From Laguncularia racemosa (Eukaryota > Streptophyta > Magnoliopsida > Myrtales > Combretaceae), in assembly GCA_037954665.1 (NCBI GenBank), contig JBBMOL010000608.1:1-64000 (forward strand): a DNA stretch of 64,000 nt, in the 5' to 3' direction. Every line of letters starts with the position of its first letter. The first letter of the stretch is position 1. Shown here one piece after another: positions 56,922-64,000 of the stretch. A program made the position numbers and the translations under genes. Under the pieces are notes generated by a model, which worked only from the letters and a program-made list of their open reading frames with translations, did no database searches and was not told the origin of the DNA.

Positions 56922-56939
56922 TGGCGCCGTTGCCGGGGA
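56922..56939 (+). promoter_or_regulatory. A3 primer-binding site, tRNA-Asp type
   Basis: TGGCGCCGTTGCCGGGGA is an exact complement of the plant tRNA-Asp(GUC) 3' end, five bases after the LTR. Confidence 0.95.
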
Positions 56940-56967
56940 TTGGTGTCAAATTTATTTCTATTCTTGT

Positions 56968-59235
56968 ATGACTCGTTCTTCTCAGACAGGTGAACTAACT
57001 TATAATCCGGAGATTGAGATGACTGTAAAGAGGCTGCGACAAGAAGCTAGATCATCTACTAGACAGAACTTAGCATCGGATTTGTCTGATTCATTCCTTG
57101 ATTCAAAAAAAGAAGACGATATGGCAAATCCCGAGAGAACATTAAGGGAGTTAGCTGCACCGGATGTGAATCAACAACCACTTTGCATTGACTATCTCGA
57201 ACTAGCTGTGGAATTCGAGTTGAAATCTGGGTTAATACATCTGCTACCCACCTTTCATGGTCTTGAGAATGAAGATCCTCATAAGCATTTGAAAGAGTTC
57301 CATATAGTGTGTTCTAGTATGAGGCCGCAAGGAATAACCGACGATCAAATCAAGTTACGTGCTTTTCCATTTTCTTTAAGTACTAAAGCTAAAGATTGGT
57401 TGTTTTATTTGCCTCTAGGTTCTATCATCACTTGGACAGATATGGTAAGACTCTTCTTGGAAAAATTCTTCCCCGCATCCAGAGTCGCTGGTATAAGAAG
57501 GGAAATTTGTGGTATAAAACAAAGGGACACCGAGACTCTTCATGAGTATTGGGAGAGGTTCAAGCAACTGTGTGCAAGCTGCCCACAACATGGGATATCT
57601 GAACAACTCCTCATCCAATATTTTTACGAAGGCCTACTTCCGATGGAGAGGAAGATGATGGATGCTGCAAGTGGAGGTGCCATAGTAAACAAAACCCCTG
57701 GTCAAGCTAGGGAATTGATCTCCATTATGGCTGCCAATTCGCAACAATTTGGGTATAGGCATGATGCATCTTCAAGGAAGGTAAATGAGGTAAGTGTGTC
57801 CAACCTTGAACATCAAATTTCTAATCTTACCTCCCTTGTGCAGCAGCTAGCTCTTGGAAATACCCAGCAGGTGAAGGCTTGTGGAATTTGTGCTGCTCCT
57901 AATCATCCGACCAACATGTGCCCCACATTGCAAGATGACAACCATGAACATGCCAATGCTGTAGGCGGATTCCCAGGACAGCCACAATGGAAATATGATC
58001 CCTATTCAAATACTTACAATCCCGGATGGAGGGATCACCCTAACTTTAGATATGGCAATAACCCCCAACATTTCCAACAATTCCAGCCTAAGCCATCACA
58101 CCACGTACCCCAAGCTCCTTCCACTTCAGGTATGCCCCTTGAGGATATTGTTAAGTATCTAGCTGTTAATACCAAACAATTTCAGGAGGAAACAAAGCAA
58201 AGCATTCAAAACTTGGAGAATCAGGTAAGCCAACTTGCTTCAGCTGTGAATAGGTTAGAAACTCAAGGTAAGTTACCTTCTCAGACTATCACAAATCCGA
58301 AACAAAGCGTTAATGCAATTACCTTGAGAAGTGGAACAGAATTGCAGGGATCAAATAAGAAAGGACATCTGTCTAATCTTGAGGAAGAGACCAAGAAAGA
58401 GATTTCGACTCCGAGCCAGCAGGGCGACCAGATTAGCAAGTCTCTAGTTGAGCCATCGAAGGTCACATTGATACCACCTCTTTTCCCCTCCAGATTAGCG
58501 AAATCCAAGAATGAAGCGGAAGAAAAAGAGATTCTGGAAACTTTTCGCAAAGTCGAGGTAAATATTCCTTTGCTTGATGCAATTAAGCAAATACCGCGCT
58601 ATGTTAGATTTCTCAAAGACTTGTGCACTAACAAAAGAAAGCTGAAAGGTAATGAAAAGATTAGTGTGAGTGAAAATGTTTCAGCTATTATTCAGAAGAA
58701 GCTTCCTCCCAAATGTAAGGATCCAGGTATGTTCACCATTCCTTGCAAAATAGGTAATCTTGGAATCGTTAAAGCCATGTGTGATCTAGGAGCTTCTATC
58801 AATGTCATGCCTTTGTCTGTTTATCAACGTTTAAATGATGGTCCTTTAAAGGAAACGGGTATTATTGTTCAACTTGCTGATAGGTCCAATGTTTATCTTG
58901 AGGGAATTCTAGAGGATGTTTTAGTTTAAGTCAATGGGTTGGTTTTTCCTGCTGATTTTTATGTGCTTGACATGGACGATAGTGATTCTCATACTTCATC
59001 ACTAATATTATTAGGGCGACCATTCCTTAAGACTTCTAAAACGAAAATTGATGTAAATGATAGGACCCTCACTATGGAATTTGATGGTGAAATGATTAAA
59101 TTTAACATTTATGATGCCGTGAAACATCCTAGCGATATCTCCACTGTTTTTGTTGCGGATGTTATTAACCCATCACCACAGGCACCCAAGCTAGAATCAA
59201 AATCCTTATCCAAACATCTAGCCAGGAACGTCTAG
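56968..59235 (+). pseudogene. A3 gag-protease (single nonsense codon)
   Basis: ATG 56,968 (M-T-R-S-S) was chosen because it follows the primer site and matches A1 and A2. The upstream open frame is LTR. The frame is open to TAA 58,927-58,929 (CAA in A2) and then open again to TAG 59,233-59,235. The gag domain spans residues about 90-270 (L-R-A-F-P-F-S-L, K-D-W-L-F-Y-L, F-P-A-S-R). A canonical CCHC knuckle C-x2-C-x4-H-x4-C lies near 57,879-57,922 (CGICAAPNHPTNMC), with N-P-G-W-R-D-H-P-N-F near 58,017-58,046. The protease core [10 protein letters not shown] lies near 58,783-58,812, and L-L-G-R-P-F near 59,010-59,027 after the stop. It ends without any RT. Only one C-to-T change separates it from an open frame. 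Confidence 0.92.
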
Positions 59236-59279
59236 CCAAAGACGTTAAAGAAAGGCGCTTCATGGGAGGCAACCCATGT
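59231..59279 (+). other. A3 conserved post-gag block
   Basis: It overlaps the gag stop: GACGTTAAAGAAAGGCGCTT, then GGGAGGCAACCC with a self-complementary GGG/CCC pair, then an A run. Also found in A1, A2, E and G. Confidence 0.8.
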
Positions 59280-59520
59280 CCAAAAAAAAAAAAAATCTTT
59301 TAGTTTTGTTTTTCTTTAGTTTTGTTTTGTTTTAGTTTTGTTTTGATTTTAGTATAGTTTTGAACTCTTTGGATTAGCTGCAGCAAGGACACATAATCAT
59401 ATGACACTTTCCAGAGCTTAAGGGGAGAACTCCAATACTAGGGAAGTACCAGCATTTCCTTTCTCTTATTCTCTAATGTTCCTTGTGTTGTTAATTCCTC
59501 TTTCATTGTACTGAATTAGA

Positions 59521-59561
59521 AACAGTGAGGACACTGTTAAAGCTAAGTGTGGGGGAAAGGA
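59521..59561 (+). promoter_or_regulatory. A3 internal hairpin and polypurine tract
   Basis: A perfect 7-bp stem AACAGTG / CACTGTT with loop AGGA (59,521-59,538) is followed by AAGTGTGGGGGAAAGGA (59,545-59,561), about 1.05 kb upstream of the 3' tract. It could act as a second plus-strand primer. This is inference from resemblance to the 3' module. Confidence 0.6.
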
Positions 59562-60565
59562 TAATAAAATATAGAGAATAGAGAACTAACTTATACTCTG
59601 AATGTTTGTCCTTAAGCAATTTTAAGCCAAATTTTTTCAAAATTATCATGAAATCTAGAGATTGTACTAAATGTTATAATAAGCATCTACACAATGTGAA
59701 ATTGACTTGTTCAAATGCTTTACTCACCCACTGCTGTGATTGGAATACATGGTTAAAATTAAGTAGTGAAATCTTTAAGAAACAAATTTACCTTGTATTT
59801 AGCTTTAGAATTGGAAGTCTAAGAGTAAGTCGAGTCCCTAAGTGAAAAATAAACAAGTTTACTTCTAGGTTATATTAGTTACTGTATACTCTTTGAAGTT
59901 GTTTGTAAAGCAATCATAACACCTAAAAAAAAAAAAAAAGAATCAAGCATAGCCATTACTCCAATGATTCAACTAATTGAGTTAAGAGTATTCAAACTTG
60001 AATGTTAGAGTGAGGAAGAGTCCGTAGGGGTATCTCAAAACCCGGTCACTTGAGTGATGAGCTCGGGATGTTGCCGACTCAATGAACTCACTATAACGAT
60101 AAGGGCGAAAAAGGCAAAAGTTCATGAAAAGAAGCGGGCAAAAACCCGTCAAAATAGATGCTTGAATAAATCAAAAGAACATGAATGTAAACATTCATTG
60201 AATAAAACAAAGATGTATAAAAGGGAGAATATCTAGCAAAGAGCTTATACCATATGCTTTTACTTTATACTGCAAGGATTATATGCTTGATAATATCCAA
60301 TGAAGTTTAATTGGGTATTTTCCTTAGTGGATTAAGTATTTACTTTTGGAATAAAAATTCTTTTGCTAAACATGAGGATTAAAGTTTGTTTTGTTTAGAT
60401 TAGCTATTGAATCTTGTCCATAGTAATTTGATCACAGGAAACCAATTGGGTTGAAGTAGTAGGCATTAAAACTACAAGTCATGAATTACAAATGAATAGA
60501 TGCTTGGAATGATGAAAAGAAAGTTTGTATAATCTATGATAGATTTCTCAATTGATTTGATGCAA
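59562..60565 (+). other. A3 3' non-coding interior
   Basis: No gene is supported. Conserved with A1 and A2. A stretch at about 60,045-60,130 (GTGATGAGCTCGGGATG onward) is also conserved in E (35,690-35,780, minus), where it has no open frame. Confidence 0.65.
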
Positions 60566-60604
60566 TTGCTTGAGGACAAGCAAGAGTTTAAGTGTGGGGG
60601 AATT
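60566..60604 (+). promoter_or_regulatory. A3 hairpin and 3' polypurine tract
   Basis: Stem TTGCTTG / CAAGCAA with loop AGGA (60,566-60,583), then AAGTGTGGGGGAA (60,590-60,602) directly before the 3' LTR at 60,605. Confidence 0.85.
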
Positions 60605-62313
60605 TGATAGGGCCATTTTATACTTAATCTTTATAGTATAAATTGTGCTAATTCATTATTGATTTTATAGAAATCATAAGGAAATGGTACTTAATTCTAT
60701 TATGGTGATAAATCAGGTTAAATGGAGTCAAGGATGCTAATTCAAGTAAATTAGAGAAGTCATCTACAACTTGGTTCAAAGATAAGGATTTACACCGCCG
60801 GAGGGAAGTACATGGGCGTGTAATTGAAGTACACGGCCGTGTACTTGGTTTTGAATCAATAGGAAGATACACGGTTGAAGTACACGGCCGTGTATCAGAA
60901 GCACGATTTGAGGCACGACCATGGCGCAAACCGTGCCCCTCACTGGACAAGAAGGCGGTAATGTGGACTTTGAACAGAGAGAGACACGGCTTAGGGCACG
61001 GCCATGATGGAACACGTAGGAGCAACCGTGCTTGGAGCCGTGGTGGAAGCTAGACGTGCCAAGGAGAAGAACCAGATGAAGGCACGACTTGAAATCTAGC
61101 CGTGGGTGTAACCGTGGTACACACTGGACACTGATGAAGACTTGTAGATTATGCACAGATGAAGGCACGGCTTTAAATCTGGCCGTGTGAGTAACCGTGG
61201 TACACACTGGGCGTGGATGAAGACTTGAAGAATATGCACAGAGGATGCCACGGCTTGACCCACGGCCGTGTGGTGGGGCATGCCAGGCAAACAAATCTTC
61301 ACTTCTCGAAATCTACTTGGAAAAGGAAAGATATTTTCGTATCTTGCTAGCAAAAGATCACATGCTATCCCCCTAACAATATAAATAGAACCAACCCTAG
61401 AGGGTTAGGACAAATTTTGAACTTTTGAATCTTTGGATCTTGAAGAAGGAAATGCGGAGGCAGAGCAGGCAACCGGGTTCATTATGTTTTTATTTTTATT
61501 TTTCGTTTTATTGATGAACATGTGTAGCTAAGCTACCTTTCTAGCCAAAGGGTCATAGATGTTTAATTCTCCATGAATTGTGAGGTCTAATTGACTTGTA
61601 TTTATTCTATTCTTTGCTTTCAGGTATTCATATATCTTCTCATCGTTTTGTCATTATTATCTTTGTTGATTGGTATAAATAGAGCTCTTCTACTCAATTA
61701 GCAAGTTAATATATTGTTAACTAGCACGTCAAATCCGTAATTGTTTGATTATTCTAGTCTTAGTGACGCAATAACATGTTTGGTTATAAAAGAGATGATC
61801 GAATTCATGTTATGAAGGTGTGTGATCATGTTTAAATAGGTTATCTTATAATCTACTAGCATGAATTGGTGGTCTCTCTAGATCTTAATGCTATTGATAG
61901 ATTAAATCCTAAGCGCTTGTCCAGGGTTGTTTAATCAATAAGAGAAATAATTCAAAGCGCTTGTCGGAGGTTATCGAGGAAGTAAGGAGAGATAGGTTGT
62001 TAGAGCTTGTTAATAACCATAACCAGTTTATCTAGAACTAAGAATAGAGAACAGTTGCATCGATGATCAATTCCTAGAATTAAACTATCTTGATTCCTTT
62101 GGCTAGGCTTTTATTAATATCCGATTTTCTTACCTTGTTTTACTTTATTTTGATTCACAAACAAAACCCCCCCATTTTTCTTTTCCCTTTTATTCTCCTT
62201 GAATAGAAATAAATTTAACCAATCTCTATGGATTCGACCCTACTCACCACTATATGCAAATCATATAATTGTTTAGGAGTAGGTTTTATTTTTGTTGGAT
62301 TCGACACCCATCA
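60605..62313 (+). repeat. A3 3' LTR
   Basis: Near-identical to 55,207-56,916, with the same array, 83-bp tandem unit and TATA box (about 61,379-61,389). Confidence 0.95.
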
Positions 62314-62318
62314 GTAAC

Positions 62319-62529
62319 TTGTATAAAAGCAAGGGTCTTCTCATGGTTGTTCCAATCCGTTCCAACTTCATGATTGCTCCAATCCTTTCCGACTTCATGG
62401 ACAACCTTTATCAACCCGTTAAGTGCTTCCTTGAATCGTTTTGCTCGATTTCTTGTGATCGATCCAGGCGGCACTTCAAGAGGATCCACATTTCTTCTTC
62501 CGGCTTGGCTCTTGTCATGGATCTCATCA
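62319..62529 (-). repeat. B 5' LTR, second segment
   Basis: Matches 50,677-50,887, including the LTR-borne end of pol. It ends CTCATCA before TTTGC. Confidence 0.92.
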
Positions 62530-62534
62530 TTTGC

Positions 62535-62868
62535 TTACAACCAAAATATCATCTGTCCTTCGAAATACCTAAAGACACTATTTATATCATGCCTAGAAAA
62601 AGTTGTGCGAGGCCATTCAAGACTGGCGTCCTAAATACATAGGCCGGCATTAAAGGCCGACGGCCTTCATTTAGGCCAGCACCAAGGCCGGTGGCCTTGG
62701 AACTAATTTGGCCAGCCTTTATTCAAGGCCGGCTTAAGGTTGGCCGAACTTCACCTTAGGTCCTCCCGATGCCTATGTCCTCCTCTTTTGGATCCCATAC
62801 TGCCACCTAGAGCTCGGATTGACTTTGTTTTCTTTAGTGCTCGTATCTTAGCTCTTGGAATCGTATCA
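62535..62868 (-). repeat. C 3' LTR, second segment
   Basis: On the minus strand the LTR starts TGATACGATTCC at 62,868 inside the pol frame, as in B. A GGCCGGC-type array lies at 62,641-62,746 in U3. It joins 49,642-49,999 across B. Confidence 0.75.
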
Positions 62869-64000
62869 TTCCCTCTATGTTGAAAAAGATTCGACCTCAA
62901 ATCTGTATCGTCCATCCTACTAGACCACATAAACAGACTCCTCTTTCCCTTGGGCTTTTTAGGGCAAATTAGCCTTGTTTGTTGTACCTCAATTGGACTC
63001 ATAGGAAGAAGCTTGTATGCCTTGTCCTGTTGCTGAATGGTATACTCATTGGTGTATCCATCATACTTAGCTTTGAGGTCATACTGCCAAGGTCTTCCAA
63101 GGATCAAATGTGTAGCTTCCACGAGAACTACATCACAAACTATCTCGTCAGTATAATTACCAATAAGTAATGGAACACGAACCTATTTGTGTACATGAAC
63201 AACTCCCTGTGGACTCAACCAATGAAGTGCATAAGGTCTTGGATGCTGCTCCACCTGTAAACCCAACTTAGTAACCCAGCTTGCTAAAGCAACATTATTG
63301 CAACTTCCTGTGTCAACCATAATCAAACAAGTCTTCCCCTGCACCATGCCTTAGATATGAAATAAATTGGCTCTCTAATTAGGAACAACTTCACCCTACT
63401 TAACCATTAGCAAGTCTCCTTGTACTAGATTCTCTATAATGTCTTCATCTTCCTCTTCTGCCTTAGTACTCTTCTGTCCATCTTCCTCACTCTCAACTTT
63501 GTCCCCCTTTATGACCATAACCCTTTTATTAGGACATTGAGAAGCAATATGGCCAAGTCCTAAACACTTAAAACATTTTATATCCCTGCTCTTCTTCTGT
63601 TGTGTTTGGTCAATAGTCTCACTAGCGACTGCCTTTCCTTTTTCCTTCCTTTCCTTCTCCCTCTCACCATCATCTGACTTATGGTGGTGATATGATTTCT
63701 GATCCCACTTGCGCTGATGCCGCTCAACCCGACTGGCTAATTTAATTACATCCTCAAGAGTCTGATAATGTCGGAGTTCCACTACATTGGTAATGTCCAT
63801 CTTCAACCCATTGATGAAATGAGCTATGGATTCACTTGATGATTCCCTAATATCACACCTTGCCATTAGTGTCTCAAACTCCTTCACATACTCTTCTATG
63901 CTTCTCTTACCCTGCCTCAAGGATTGCAACTCCATTAGCATCTCTTGTTTATAGTAATCTGGCACAAATCTTCTTCTCATCAACCTTTTCATCAAAGCCC
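62751..64000 (-). pseudogene. C gag-protease and pol C-terminal remnant
   Basis: One minus frame with several stops. The partial gag includes R-R-F-V-P-D-Y-Y near 63,960, G-K-R-S-I-E-E-Y-V near 63,895, N-V-V-E-L-R-H-Y near 63,775 and the canonical knuckle C-x2-C-x4-H-x4-C (CFKCLGLGHIASQC) near 63,535-63,580. After stops near 63,396, 63,378 and 63,355, protease shows M-V-D-T-G-S-C-N-N-V near 63,290-63,325. A stop near 63,184 precedes L-I-L-G-R-P-W near 63,090. At about 62,920-62,930 the sequence jumps to D-L-R-S-N-L-F-Q, normally near the C-terminus of integrase, and enters the LTR. RT, RNase H and integrase are absent. Confidence 0.82.

Larger units (their letters stand above)
55207..62313 (+). 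mobile_element. A3: gag-protease-only LTR element (TR-GAG-like), best copy
   Basis: 7,107 bp inside the 5' LTR of B, with perfect GTAAC duplications at 55,202-55,206 and 62,314-62,318. LTRs are 1,710 and 1,709 bp and differ by few substitutions, several of them C/T or G/A at CG-rich motifs. It has a tRNA-Asp primer site, gag-protease with a single stop, both hairpin-polypurine modules and the post-gag block. No RT, RNase H or integrase is present, so it depends on another element. Confidence 0.96.
50000..62529 (-). mobile_element. Element B: CRM (centromeric-type) retrotransposon, internally deleted
   Basis: LTRs are at 50,000-50,887 and 54,630-55,206 plus 62,319-62,529 (split by A3). A perfect TTTGC duplication flanks it (49,995-49,999; 62,530-62,534). 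Without A3 it is about 5.4 kb. Gag is a textbook CRM capsid, the primer site is initiator-Met type, and pol runs into the 3' LTR. A large in-frame deletion removed the RT core, RNase H and the integrase zinc finger, so it is non-autonomous. Confidence 0.9.
62535..64000 (-). mobile_element. Element C: CRM-like element, right side off window
   Basis: Minus strand: gag (63,396-64,000, start outside), protease, a pol C-terminal remnant ending at 62,751, then LTR from 62,868 leftward, continuing at 49,999-49,642 past B. Everything from after protease to the very end of integrase is deleted. Confidence 0.8.

Overview
This window is plant nuclear repeat DNA, most likely from a eudicot. It is a stack of nested Ty3/gypsy LTR retrotransposons. 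I found no host gene, structural RNA gene or CRISPR array. The evidence for a plant is the element lineages (Tekay/Del-like, CRM-like, Athila-like), the tRNA-Asp and initiator-Met primer-binding sites, the 1-1.7 kb LTRs, and stop codons that look like cytosine deamination. The number of CRM-type (centromeric) elements fits a pericentromeric or centromeric location, but that is inference. I use family letters A-H.

Left block, 1-45,073. The outer layer is H, a decayed minus-strand Tekay/Del-like element (1-2,765 and 42,138 to about 45,073). F, a plus-strand CRM-like element, sits in H's gag (2,766-42,137). G, an Athila-like element, sits in F's reverse transcriptase/RNase H region (6,179-32,010). 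E, an Athila-type element with only gag-protease, sits in F's integrase (33,622-40,936, minus strand). Two copies of a second gag-protease-only family sit inside G: A1 (9,895-16,588, plus) and A2 (24,585-31,674, minus). A1, A2 and E have LTR pairs and 5-bp target duplications, and the disrupted host frame resumes on the far side of each. G is odd: gag, protease and RT lie on the plus strand, while RNase H, integrase, an env-position ORF and the 3' LTR lie on the minus strand. The two halves meet at the same codon of pol, so 17,886-32,010 looks like an inversion of the 3' half of one element, either biological or an assembly misorientation.

Right block, 45,074-64,000, is all minus strand except A3. 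D (CRM-like, decayed) abuts an LTR that on its other side is the 3' LTR of C (CRM-like, running off the right end). B, a CRM element with a large deletion in pol, is inserted in that LTR (50,000-62,529). A3, the third and best preserved copy of family A, is inserted in B's 5' LTR (55,207-62,313, plus).

How the parts work together: A and E resemble the TR-GAG class (terminal repeats plus GAG). They encode capsid and protease but no polymerase or integrase. They share with Athila element G the tRNA-Asp primer site, parts of the LTR termini, a conserved block after the last ORF, and a hairpin plus polypurine-tract module present twice in each element. These shared signals are what would be expected if G-like elements supply RT and integrase in trans. 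The hairpin stems differ in sequence between families and positions but keep pairing, which is the most interesting signal here.

Sequence quality: about 2,200-11,370 carries many homopolymer expansions and base losses compared with cleaner duplicates in the same window. Reading frames and exact boundaries there are unreliable.
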